64,000 bases of DNA from CBDAUN01 sp965214875 (GTDB lineage Bacteria; Pseudomonadota; Gammaproteobacteria; Arenicellales; JAJDZL01), in assembly GCA_965214875.1 (NCBI GenBank), contig OZ243980.1:3038001-3102000 (forward strand), written 5' to 3'. The notes under the pieces are model-generated. The model was not told the DNA's origin and ran no database searches. It worked only from the letters and a program-made list of their open reading frames with translations. Positions 1 to 8,608 of this stretch are shown here, piece after piece (the first letter of the stretch is position 1; every line of letters starts with the position of its first letter). The position numbers were made by a program, and so were the translations under genes.

Positions 1-1
1 C

Positions 2-850
2 TCCGATCCTGCATCCGCTTCCAAGTGGTGTTCCCACCGCCGTCAAAGCGGGTGCTCAATCGGCTATGTGCCGACCATGGGGTCACTGCATGACGGTCAT
101 GCTTCCCTGATCGCTCGCTCAGTAAGGGAAAACGATGTCACTTGCGCAAGCATCTTTGTCAATCCGCTGCAATTCAATAGCAGGCGCGACTACGAAAGCT
201 ACCCTCGTGATCTCGAATCAGACTATGAGATATTGCGGGCACTCGGATGCGACATGGTATTTGGCGGAAGCTGTTCGCGCATTTTTGATGTTTGCGAATC
301 GACAAGCGATGTCGAAATGCTTGACCCGGGACCATATGCCATTGGATTGGAAGGCGAACATCGTCCGGGGCATCTTGAAGGAGTATGCACCGTTGTCGAT
401 CGGCTATTCCGCATCATCGGTGATTGCCGGGCCTATTTTGGCGAAAAGGACTATCAGCAGCTGCTGGTAGTGCATGATCTTGCCACACGCCTTGGCTATC
501 CCCAAGTGATCGGATGCGCAACCGTTCGCGATTCGCAAGGACTTGCGCTTTCTTCAAGGAATAAACTGCTTGCCCCCGAGCAAATTAAACCTGCGCTCAA
601 CTTGTTCGGAGCTCTGCGGGACGCTCAAAATGCTTGGAGCGGCGGCGAGCGAAGTGCATTCGCCCTTAAGCGAGTAATGCACAGCCGCCTCGATCAACCC
701 GGCATCAAGGTCGACTATGCGGAAGTACGCGATCCAGAACAATGGTTCGCAGATCCGCTAGCCGGTGACTTGCAACGCGCCGTCGCCTTAGTCGCAACCT
801 ATATCGGCGAGGTGAGACTCATCGACAACCTGAAGCTCGACAAATGCTGA
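2..850 (+). CDS. panC: Pantothenate synthetase, 5' end cut by window edge
   Basis: Cytosolic enzyme that joins pantoate and beta-alanine with ATP to make pantothenate, the coenzyme A precursor. The frame is open from base 2, so the true start lies left of the window. The ATG at 68 falls inside the conserved GYVPTMGSLHDGH segment and is not the start. Visible family marks are the ATP-binding HDGH (HxGH) motif, FVNPLQF, FGEKDYQQL and SSRN. About 282 codons are visible against a family length near 280, so little is missing. Its substrate beta-alanine is also the likely substrate of the aminotransferase at 4944-6257, so the neighbourhood shares a metabolite. Confidence 0.93.
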   Translation, partial: SDPASASKWCSHRRQSGCSIGYVPTMGSLHDGHASLIARSVRENDVTCASIFVNPLQFNSRRDYESYPRDLESDYEILRALGCDMVFGGSCSRIFDVCESTSDVEMLDPGPYAIGLEGEHRPGHLEGVCTVVDRLFRIIGDCRAYFGEKDYQQLLVVHDLATRLGYPQVIGCATVRDSQGLALSSRNKLLAPEQIKPALNLFGALRDAQNAWSGGERSAFALKRVMHSRLDQPGIKVDYAEVRDPEQWFADPLAGDLQRAVALVATYIGEVRLIDNLKLDKC

Positions 851-925
851 TCTACCAGCTAGCGTTCGGCCGCGTTGCCGCTGCCGGATACAGGCGCGGC
901 CCATTCAGCGTGCGCCTTTTCGGTT

Positions 926-1702
926 TCAGCCGTCCGTCTGTCCTGTCGAAAACGACACCGGCCGGAAGCCGTCGCCGTTGACGATGCTGGCGCTGTCGCC
1001 GGTGGCGCGAATCACGAACAAGCCGTGGCGCTCGGCGTGCAGCGCCGCCTGCGATTCGTTTCTAACATACGCCACCGCCCCGTACACGCGCTTGGACCGG
1101 TAGTCTGGAAAATAACGCACGACATCCTCCATCGATGTCAAAAAATGCCGCACCTTTTCCGGCGTCAGCGTGGTCTTGACCTCCACCACCACCACATCGG
1201 TGCCGTTGACCATCAAAATGTCGAACTCCTTGTTCTGACGCACCCCGTCGTCCCGGGCAAAATGCGTCTTGACATTGTTCATGGTCGCCTGCACCTCGAT
1301 GCCTCGCGCCTGCAGCAGCGCCGCCAGGTTGCCCTCGACCAGCGACTCCACCAGCCGGCCCCATTGCGAGTTGAACCGACGATCCGTCTGCTTGAGCTGC
1401 CGATCCGTCTGCTTGAGCTGAAGCCCCGTCTCTTTTTGCTGACGGTCCGTCTCCTTGAGCTGACGGTCCGTCTCCTTGAGCTGACGGTCCGTCTCCTTGA
1501 GCTGACGGTCCGTCTCCCTTTGGCTAGCGCGAAGCTCGTCCATGCGCTTGCGAAACTCCTTCATCTCCTTGCGCGACTCTTTCATCTCCTTGCGCGACTC
1601 TTTGCGGGACTCTTTCATTTCTTTGCGCGACTCCTTGATGTCGGCGCGCGTCTCTTTGATGAGCTCCCAGATTTCATCCGCGGCTGCAGAACCGTTTGGC
1701 AT
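926..1702 (-). CDS. Coiled-coil protein with PD-(D/E)XK nuclease-like C-terminal domain (DUF3782-like)
   Basis: A 258-residue protein. Residues about 15-125 are a charged coiled coil built from seven-residue units (RQLKETD and ESRKEMK types). Residues about 140-250 resemble a restriction-endonuclease-like fold: EFDILMVNG followed by VVVVEVK gives the acidic residue and the ExK of a PD-(D/E)XK site. Families with this layout (DUF3782 and relatives) are common in bacteria and have no settled function. The ATG at 1702 is preceded by a strong GGAGG ribosome-binding site. It is convergent with panC. The coiled coil is encoded by 21-bp DNA repeats (separate entry), so its length may vary between strains. 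Confidence 0.72.
   Translation of the reverse strand: MPNGSAAADEIWELIKETRADIKESRKEMKESRKESRKEMKESRKEMKEFRKRMDELRASQRETDRQLKETDRQLKETDRQLKETDRQQKETGLQLKQTDRQLKQTDRRFNSQWGRLVESLVEGNLAALLQARGIEVQATMNNVKTHFARDDGVRQNKEFDILMVNGTDVVVVEVKTTLTPEKVRHFLTSMEDVVRYFPDYRSKRVYGAVAYVRNESQAALHAERHGLFVIRATGDSASIVNGDGFRPVSFSTGQTDG
1379..1640. repeat. 21-bp tandem repeats inside the coiled-coil gene
   Basis: Three exact head-to-tail 21-bp units begin at 1441, 1462 and 1483, followed by a partial unit and flanked by diverged units back to about 1379. A second block at about 1551-1640 repeats a different 21-bp unit. Because 21 is divisible by three, gain or loss of units lengthens or shortens the coiled coil by seven residues, one heptad, without a frameshift. 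Confidence 0.85.
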
Positions 1703-1898
1703 TACTCCCTCCTAATCGAATCGATGGCATTCGCTAGCCGGCTTGAAACGTCGGCCGGGACTCGCCCGCCCCGCGTTCCGTCATGCCCGCATTGTACCCC
1801 TTGCCGCAAGCGTCGCGACGGCTTTTGTACCGATTCAAGCTGAACAAGGCCAGCTCTGCCCCGCAAAACCGCTATTCGACACTAGATAATAGCTTGCA

Positions 1899-3419
1899 CT
1901 AGCTGTCTTCACTTCCCCGCTTGAAGTGAAACTGTGCCCCATCTACGATCGCTTGCGGCCAGCGCGCTGTGATGGTCTTCATGCGCGTGTAGAAGCGAAC
2001 TCCCTCGGGACCGTGCATATAGTGATCGCCGAATAGGGATCGCTTCCAGCCACCGAAACTGTGAAATGCCGCAGGAACAGGGATTGGAACGTTGACTCCG
2101 ACCATGCCAATCTTGACATTTGATGTGAAACGTTGCGCAACTCCACCGTCGCGAGTGAATATAGCGGCTCCGTTGCCGTATTCGTGTTCGTTGACAAGCC
2201 GCTCGGCCGCTTCGTAGCTATCGACCCGTACGACACACAATACCGGACCGAAGATTTCGTCGGTGTAGATTTTCATATCGGGCTTGACTCGATCAAATAG
2301 GCATCCGCCGAGAAACGCACCATCTTCATAGCCCTCCAGCGAGAAACCTCGGCCATCGACAACCAGATCTGCGCCTTCTTCAACGCCTGTGTCGACATAG
2401 GATTTTACTTTGTTGTAGTGATCGGGAGTAACCAGCGGACCCATCTCAGCGTCAGGGTCGGTATACGGCCCGATACTGAGATCTTCCACTTTCGGCACCA
2501 GTCTGTTGACAACCTCGTCAGCCGTGTCGTCGCCGACTGCCACCACAACGGATACGGCCATGCACCGCTCCCCTGCCGAACCGTAGCCCGCCCCGATCGC
2601 GGCATCGGCGACCTGGCTCATATCAGCATCCGGCATCACGACCATGTGGTTCTTCGCACCGCAAAGCGCTTGCACGCGCTTGCCGCAGCCTGTGCCGGTC
2701 TTGTAGACATACTCCCCAACCGCAGTCGAGCCCACGAAGCTGACTGCTTCGATGTCGGGATGGGCAATCAAGGCATCAACAGCCACCTTGTCACCAATCA
2801 CGACATTCAAGACGCCGTCGGGCAATCCTGCTTGCTTCATGAATTCAGCAAGCATCAAGGGGCACGATGGATCCTTCTCAGATGGCTTCAGCACAAACGT
2901 GTTGCCACATGCTATCGCAACCGGGAACATCCACATCGGCACCATCGCCGGAAAATTAAACGGCGTGATGCCGGCGCACACGCCAACCGGCTGCCTTACC
3001 GAGTACATCGCAACACCCTTTGCGACCTGCTCAGACATCTCGCCCTTTAGCAGTTGCGGAATGCCGCACGCGAATTCGACGACTTCAAGCCCTCGACCAA
3101 TCGATCCCTTTGCGTCAGCGAGCGTCTTGCCGTGCTCTTGTGAAACCGCCTCTGCCAGCGCATCCATGTTGCTGCGCACAATTTCACGAAAATCAAACAA
3201 GATCTGTGCGCGGGCAGCCGGCGGTCGAGCAGCCCAGTCCGGCAGAGCTGCTGCAGCACTTTTAACAGCAAGATCCACTTCATCCACCGAAGCAAATGGA
3301 ACCTGTTTCGCAACGGTTCCTAGCTCAGGGCTGTAGATTTCGCCAAACTTCCCGCTAGCACCTTCGACTCGCTGTCCGTTAATATAGTGATAAAGGGTTT
3401 GTGTTACTTGAGTATCCAT
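1899..3419 (-). CDS. mmsA: Methylmalonate/malonate-semialdehyde dehydrogenase (CoA-acylating)
   Basis: Oxidises malonate semialdehyde or methylmalonate semialdehyde with NAD+ and CoA, giving acetyl-CoA or propionyl-CoA plus CO2. It acts in beta-alanine, valine and inositol breakdown. The 506-residue protein has the aldehyde dehydrogenase fold with the motif ITPFNFPAMVPMWMFPVA near residue 151 and the catalytic Cys286 in the subgroup-typical GERCMA. The frame is open 20 codons further upstream, but the ATG at 3419 (MDTQVTQTLYHYING) gives the usual family N-terminus. Together with the aminotransferase at 4944-6257 on the same strand it would complete conversion of beta-alanine to acetyl-CoA; only a broken fic gene lies between. 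Confidence 0.92.
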   Translation of the reverse strand: MDTQVTQTLYHYINGQRVEGASGKFGEIYSPELGTVAKQVPFASVDEVDLAVKSAAAALPDWAARPPAARAQILFDFREIVRSNMDALAEAVSQEHGKTLADAKGSIGRGLEVVEFACGIPQLLKGEMSEQVAKGVAMYSVRQPVGVCAGITPFNFPAMVPMWMFPVAIACGNTFVLKPSEKDPSCPLMLAEFMKQAGLPDGVLNVVIGDKVAVDALIAHPDIEAVSFVGSTAVGEYVYKTGTGCGKRVQALCGAKNHMVVMPDADMSQVADAAIGAGYGSAGERCMAVSVVVAVGDDTADEVVNRLVPKVEDLSIGPYTDPDAEMGPLVTPDHYNKVKSYVDTGVEEGADLVVDGRGFSLEGYEDGAFLGGCLFDRVKPDMKIYTDEIFGPVLCVVRVDSYEAAERLVNEHEYGNGAAIFTRDGGVAQRFTSNVKIGMVGVNVPIPVPAAFHSFGGWKRSLFGDHYMHGPEGVRFYTRMKTITARWPQAIVDGAQFHFKRGSEDS

Positions 3420-3637
3420 GTGCAGTCGGTCCGTTCGATTATCAATGTGCGAAGTATACCAAAGCCCGTTCGCGCTCAATTGCTATGCATAGGAATGGGT
3501 AGTGCCGTATTTTGCCGCCCCGCGCTGGTCGTGCCGAATCGATGCGAGGAAAGACAGCAATGAATGTGCTACATGCGATATCATCAATAGTGCCCTCGTT
3601 CCCTATTCGATACGCCATATTCACAAATTCTTGATGA

Positions 3638-4782
3638 TCATCGCTTCGCTACACTTCCCGTATTCGTCTCAACAGTCGTTAACTCGTAGCTCGTGGCTTT
3701 GCCGCCCCCTGGCAACGGAATGATGATGCCTTTGGCGACTAGATCAGAAAGATCGCGGCTAGCTGTTCGATTAGGACACTTGGCGATAGCCGCATACTTC
3801 CTAGTCGTTATTCCCCCTTCAAAGCCTTTTCGACCTTCGGAGAATACCCTCGACACCATCGCAGCTTGCCGCAAGTTCAACTGATCGCCGTAGACTTGGT
3901 AGAAGCGTGTTTTGGACAAAATAAAATCCACCTCTTCTTTGGCAAGATCTTGTGCCTTGATGGTTAAGTCAGCGAAATAGTCCAGCCAAATATCAACATC
4001 CGAATCTCCCCGACTTGCTTTCTCTAGCTGCGAGTAGTAGGCTTCCTTTTCTCCCACTATCGCTGTCGCAAGGCAAGCCGTGGTCGGATAGCCGAGAGAC
4101 TGTGAGAGTGCATGGTCGGCGACCGCTCTGCCGACTCGCCCATTCCATCATCAAAGGGGTGAACAACCTCAAACCAAAGATGAGCAATTCCCGCGCGGAC
4201 GATTCCGAGCATGGCCCTGTCCTCGAGCAAGGAACGGGTTTGGTTATACCAATCGATAAAGTGCGCCATCTCATCAGGTACCTGAGCTGCTGGCGGAGCT
4301 TCGTAATGAACCGTTTCCCGCCCGAAAGGGCCGCTAACGATTTGCATTGGCGACGGGCCATTGCGGTACGCATCCCTTAAAACAGCAGTACGGCGCTGCA
4401 TCGGAATAGCCATGGATTGCCAATTGCCCAGCAGTTGATGCGTCAGGGAAATTGACCAATTCTTGCGAACGTCCACTAGCAATGAAGCGGCTCCCGCCTC
4501 CTTTTGATTCGAGCGGTCCTGCGGCGAGTCAGATGCGATAAGACGGAGCAGAGACGATCTGACTGATTTTCTATCCAGATTCTCACCCTCAATGGCATTG
4601 GTCTGGATCGCCTCGGAAAGCATCAAGTCAATGGCCGCATCCTCTTGGGCTGTCAATGGCAACGCTTCAAAACGTCCCGCGAGACGCTCTGAGCTTATTC
4701 GGAATTCAAAATCGCGGCTTTCAAACGCGCGTTTGTCATAGCGAAATTCCGGCCAATCGGGCTGTTGCCATATCCATGCCAT
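3638..4782 (-). pseudogene. Fic-family protein, frameshifted inside its catalytic motif
   Basis: Fic proteins transfer AMP or similar groups to target proteins. The first part (4782 to about 4057) starts MAWIWQQPDWPEFRYD, as in Fic proteins with an N-terminal DUF4172 domain, and has an inhibitory-helix-like EAIQTNAIEGE. It reaches HPFDDGMGESAER, where the canonical motif is HPFxDGNGRxGR. Adding one A (one T on the + strand at 4143-4144) restores HPFDDGNGRVGR and then AVADHALSQSLGYPTTACLATAIVGEK..., which joins in frame to the rest of the domain and a winged-helix-like C-terminus ending at 3638. The whole gene is therefore intact apart from a single missing base, giving about 380 residues if repaired. 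A true mutation and a sequencing error are both possible. Confidence 0.88.
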
Positions 4783-4943
4783 GGCGTGATTGCGGGATTA
4801 AATCACGCCAATACCAATTGGAACAAATCAAGCAGTTACGTAAAGCGAACCGGACAGCAAAGAGTGCTCTCAAGATTGAACATCTCTTTCAAAGCCTGCA
4901 TCACCGCAGCTTTTGTGCATGAGAAATAGCCTCAATGGGATGC

Positions 4944-6257
4944 TTATCCGTTGCCGCTCAGCACTTTTTGCAAAATGCTTAGCATCTCGTCGATATGTTT
5001 TCGTTCGGAAATCAGCGGCGGCGCGATAATCAGCGCATCACCGGTCGCTTTGACATGCATGCCGGCATGAAACAGATTCTTCTGCATATTCAATCCAGCC
5101 ACTCCAGGCGGTCCGTCCGCCTGCAAGTCAACCCCGGCCATCAGCCCGAATCCGCGAACATCGGTCACTTGCGTGAACTCCTGCAAAGAAAACACGGCAT
5201 CTAGAAAATAATCCGACAGTTCGGCAGCGCAATCGAACAATTTCTCTTTCTCGTAGATATCCATTGTTGCAATTCCGGCCGCGCACGCCGCAGGGTGCCC
5301 CGAATAGGTATAGCCATGGAAAAACTCGACACCCAAGCCCGCAGACGAATCGACAACCGTGTCGTGCACATGTTGCGAAACAGCGACCGCGCCCATCGGC
5401 TGAGCGGCATTGGTCAAAGCCTTGGCCATGGTGATCATGTCAGGCACAACATCGAAACTCTGAGAGGCAAACGGCTTGCCGGTTCGTCCAAAACCGCAAA
5501 TCACCTCATCGAAAATTAGCAAAATGCCATGCTCATCGCAGATTTCGCGCAAGCGATCAAGATAGCCTTTCGGCGGAACCAGGCAGCCAGTAGAACCGGC
5601 GATCGGCTCGACAATGCAAGCGGCAATCGTATCGCTGCCGAAGTTCTGAGCAATTCGTTCAAGGTCATCCGCAAGATAGGCACCGGTTTCCGGCTGGCCT
5701 CGAACGAAACGGTTCTCCTCGAGCCAAGTGTGCCGCATATGCGAAACGCCGCCTATTCCGAGGCCAAACGCCTGACGATTCTTCACCATTCCGCTTAGGG
5801 CGGTGCCGCCCATGTTCACCCCGTGATAGGCGCGCTCTCGCGAAACGAACCGCTGGCGCTGGCCTTCTTTGCGCGCATAGTGGTAGGCAAGCGCGATCTT
5901 CAATACGGTCTCGACCGACTCTGAACCGGAATTGGTGAAAAAGATCCGATCCAGTCCCTGCGGGGTGACCTTTGCGAGTCGGCTCGCAAAATGGAACGAA
6001 TGCTCGTGGCCAAGTTGGAACGGCGCAATGTAGGACAGTTCCAGCAACTGCCGATGCACCGCATCGGCGATTTCCTTGCGGCTATGGCCGGCGGCGCAGC
6101 AAAACAGGCCCGAAGAACCGTCAATGATCCGCCTTCCCTCAGGCGTAAAAATGTAGACCCCTTCCCCTCTCGAGACAAGTCGGGGATTTGATTTGAAATC
6201 ACGATTGCCAGTAAACGGCATCCAGTGATTGGCTAGAATTTCCGAAGCGTATCGCAT
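4944..6257 (-). CDS. Class III aminotransferase (beta-alanine:pyruvate type; possibly taurine:pyruvate)
   Basis: PLP enzyme of the omega-amino-acid:pyruvate aminotransferase family, 437 residues. Marks include NHWMPFTGNRDFK near the N-terminus, NSGSES at 109-114, the PLP-binding Asp250 and the Schiff-base Lys279 in TMAKALTNAAQPMGA. Overall wording is closest to beta-alanine:pyruvate aminotransferase (BauA type), making malonate semialdehyde and alanine. That fits mmsA on the same strand. The divergent ald-xsc-pta operon, however, needs a taurine:pyruvate aminotransferase (Tpa), and no other candidate is in the window. Taurine is the sulfonate analogue of beta-alanine, so one enzyme serving both routes is plausible but unproven. 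Confidence 0.88.
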   Translation of the reverse strand: MRYASEILANHWMPFTGNRDFKSNPRLVSRGEGVYIFTPEGRRIIDGSSGLFCCAAGHSRKEIADAVHRQLLELSYIAPFQLGHEHSFHFASRLAKVTPQGLDRIFFTNSGSESVETVLKIALAYHYARKEGQRQRFVSRERAYHGVNMGGTALSGMVKNRQAFGLGIGGVSHMRHTWLEENRFVRGQPETGAYLADDLERIAQNFGSDTIAACIVEPIAGSTGCLVPPKGYLDRLREICDEHGILLIFDEVICGFGRTGKPFASQSFDVVPDMITMAKALTNAAQPMGAVAVSQHVHDTVVDSSAGLGVEFFHGYTYSGHPAACAAGIATMDIYEKEKLFDCAAELSDYFLDAVFSLQEFTQVTDVRGFGLMAGVDLQADGPPGVAGLNMQKNLFHAGMHVKATGDALIIAPPLISERKHIDEMLSILQKVLSGNG

Positions 6258-7362
6258 GTTTTTCCACCTGGATGAATTCTTGAATCATTATTCAAAATCG
6301 CGCTGACTCAAACCTTCGAGTGTTACGCGCCTGGATTATTTTCTTCGGGTATTTGTCCGACGCTGAGCCGCAATCTGCATCACCTCTGGTCCAAATCCGT
6401 TTAGCTAATCGGCAACGCCAGCTTTGCCTTCCTATGCTGCAATCATCAGGGCGATGCGCGCCCAATATCTAACCGCTCGAGAAAGCTTTTCGAAGGCTTT
6501 CCGAACCAACAGGCAACCAGTCTTGCTTTTCGGTTGCATAACTGTCAGTTCGTTCAAAAGTGAAATGATTTTAACACGTTCTATCGACCGAGAATTCGCA
6601 TAATGACGACACCTTGCCTTGAATGCGGTCATGAATTAAGGCAAACGGCAGACGCAACGTCTATATCCATTTCGCACCTGATCGACGGCATGGCATTGCA
6701 ATGGGCTATTAGCAATCTCCTGCAACCGAGATTTCAATTCATCACGAGATTGCTCGAATCGCGCCAACCTACAATTCTCCAATTCATGGAGGGCGATTTC
6801 GAGCAGATCCACGCCAGCCTAATCATATTTGCTCGCGCCTTGTATTGTGCTTGATCTTGGCCTCTTCCCTGATTTGGTTAACAAGTCGCTTACCACAACC
6901 TTTCCGTTTATTGCGTTCTTCAGCCTCGATCAGCGTTGCACGTGCCGCCATGACTCCTGCGGGTGTTTCCTGTTCAAGCATATGAAGTCCCTGACTGGTT
7001 CACGCATTACCCCGCAAATCGTTCATATCCGATACTTGGCAGCACATTCCGCAATCCGCTCTCTCTCACGAAAGAGCTTCTATCTTGAGCTTTTCCCACT
7101 CAATGTTTGAGAGCATCTACCGCTTAATCGAAGGCACTCGTTTCGCATAGCCAAAAAACTCCGTCGGACTGGCGGCAAGCGCCGCTGAAATGAAAATTCA
7201 CACCAAGCCGCACCTTTTGCATCAATGTTTGAGTTCGGGCACGATTCGTTGCTGAACGTCCGCTCTGGTCAAGCAAGACGCTATTTCGTCAATCGCTTAA
7301 TGATTAGTCGCAAAATTTGGAAAATCTGGTCAATCATCGCGATAGATCGTAAATTCCATAGT
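6258..7362. other. 1.1-kb intergenic region with possible degenerate coding remnants
   Basis: No convincing intact gene lies between the divergent aminotransferase and ald. On the minus strand there are two coding-like stretches in different frames: about 6830-6995 (starts MLEQETPAGVMAARATLIE, rich in Lys and Arg) and about 6640-6825 (GVDLLEIALHELENCRLARF). Separated by frameshifts and stops, they read like the remains of one small gene. I do not recognise the family. The part nearest ald is AT-rich and should hold its promoter. Confidence 0.3.
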
Positions 7363-7368
7363 TATAAT
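7363..7368 (+). promoter_or_regulatory. Possible -10 box for the ald-xsc-pta operon
   Basis: A perfect TATAAT hexamer lies 64 bases before the ald start codon. No good -35 hexamer is seen at 16-18 bp spacing, so an activator may be needed or the match may be chance. Confidence 0.3.
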
Positions 7369-7432
7369 TGCTTTGCTAACGGCGACTTGCCGCAAGCTCG
7401 TTTTTACCGCCGGGAAGTCTCACGGAGAGTCA

Positions 7433-8554
7433 ATGAAAGTCGGAGTTCCAAAAGAAACCAAGATCGAAGAATACCGCGTCGGGCTGGTGCCTGGAAGTGT
7501 GCGCGAACTGGTTGAGCGAGGACATGAAGTCACCATCGAGACCAATGCCGGAATCGGCCTGCACGCTCTCGACGATGACTACCGCGCGGCCGGCGCTTCG
7601 ATCGCAGACTGCCCAGAAGATTTATTCGCATGGGCGGACATGATCATAAAGATTAAGGAGCCGCTTGCTGCGGAGCGCAAATTGCTGCGAGAAAACCAGA
7701 TTCTTTTCACCTACTTGCATCTCGCGCCAGATAGGGAACAGACGCGCGACCTAGTCGACAGCGGCGCAATCTGCGTGGCCTATGAAACTGTCACCGCGGA
7801 CGATGGCTCTTTGCCGCTGCTTGCGCCGATGTCCAAAGTGGCCGGCAGATTGGCGGTGCAAGAAGGCGCGTGGTGCCTAGAGCGACACCACGGAGGCCGC
7901 GGCCTGCTTCTCGGCGGAGTGCCCGGCGTCGATCCTGCAAAGGTGGTGATTATCGGCGGCGGAGTCGTCGGCACCCACGCCACCCACATCGCCGTCGGCA
8001 TGGGTGCCGATGTCTGGGTAATGGACCGCAATACAGAGGTGCTTGAAAATCACTGGAAACAGTTCGGCCGCTCAACCAATGCGATCTTTTCGACCCGAGA
8101 ATCACTCGAAATGCATCTAAAGGATGCCGATCTAGTCGTTGGAGCAGTGCTGATTCCGGGAGCTCAAGCACCCAGGCTTGTAAGCGAGAACATGATTCGC
8201 GATATGCAGCCTGGCGCGGTTGTAGTCGATGTTGCGATTGATCAAGGCGGGTGTTTTGAAACATCCCGACCGACCACGCACTCGGAGCCAACCTACCTGG
8301 CGCATGACGTGCTGCACTATTGCGTCACAAACATGCCGGGCGCGGTTCCGCGAACGTCTACCTACGCGCTGAACAACGCAGTGCTGCCATTTGCGATCGA
8401 GTTGGCAGACAAAGGTTGCTGCGCCGCACTGACCGATAACGCACATCTGCGAAACGGGCTGAACATTCACAAAGGACGGGTGACCTACAAGGAGGTCGCC
8501 GACAATCTCGACTACGACTACTATCCGGCATCCGAAGCGCTCAAGCCGAGCTAG
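7433..8554 (+). CDS. ald: Alanine dehydrogenase
   Basis: NAD+-dependent oxidative deamination of L-alanine to pyruvate and ammonium, in the cytosol. The 373-residue protein starts MKVGVPKETKIEEYRVGLVP, the standard family N-terminus, and has a Rossmann nucleotide-binding segment VVIIGGGVVGTHA. The ATG at 7433 has a GGAGAG ribosome-binding site about 5 bases upstream; the frame is open 20 codons further but without family similarity. It heads an operon with xsc and pta. In taurine degraders alanine dehydrogenase regenerates the pyruvate used by the taurine aminotransferase and releases the nitrogen as ammonium, which is the likely role here. Confidence 0.94.
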   Translation: MKVGVPKETKIEEYRVGLVPGSVRELVERGHEVTIETNAGIGLHALDDDYRAAGASIADCPEDLFAWADMIIKIKEPLAAERKLLRENQILFTYLHLAPDREQTRDLVDSGAICVAYETVTADDGSLPLLAPMSKVAGRLAVQEGAWCLERHHGGRGLLLGGVPGVDPAKVVIIGGGVVGTHATHIAVGMGADVWVMDRNTEVLENHWKQFGRSTNAIFSTRESLEMHLKDADLVVGAVLIPGAQAPRLVSENMIRDMQPGAVVVDVAIDQGGCFETSRPTTHSEPTYLAHDVLHYCVTNMPGAVPRTSTYALNNAVLPFAIELADKGCCAALTDNAHLRNGLNIHKGRVTYKEVADNLDYDYYPASEALKPS

Positions 8555-8608
8555 CGGACGCCTTCACAAATTATCTATCCGTTTTCAAGCTCTATTGGTG
8601 AGACAAAT

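Noticed and set aside
1379..1640. CRISPR-like short repeats
   Set aside because: Units are contiguous 21-mers without spacers and encode a heptad coiled coil.
875..1843. A 322-codon plus-strand frame over the coiled-coil gene
   Set aside because: It is the antisense shadow of the 21-bp repeat region (RLLELTV repeats mirror the coiled coil); the minus-strand gene has a strong ribosome-binding site and family similarity.
2418..3336. Long plus-strand frames opposite mmsA
   Set aside because: They are shadows of a well-conserved aldehyde dehydrogenase on the other strand and show no similarity to known proteins.
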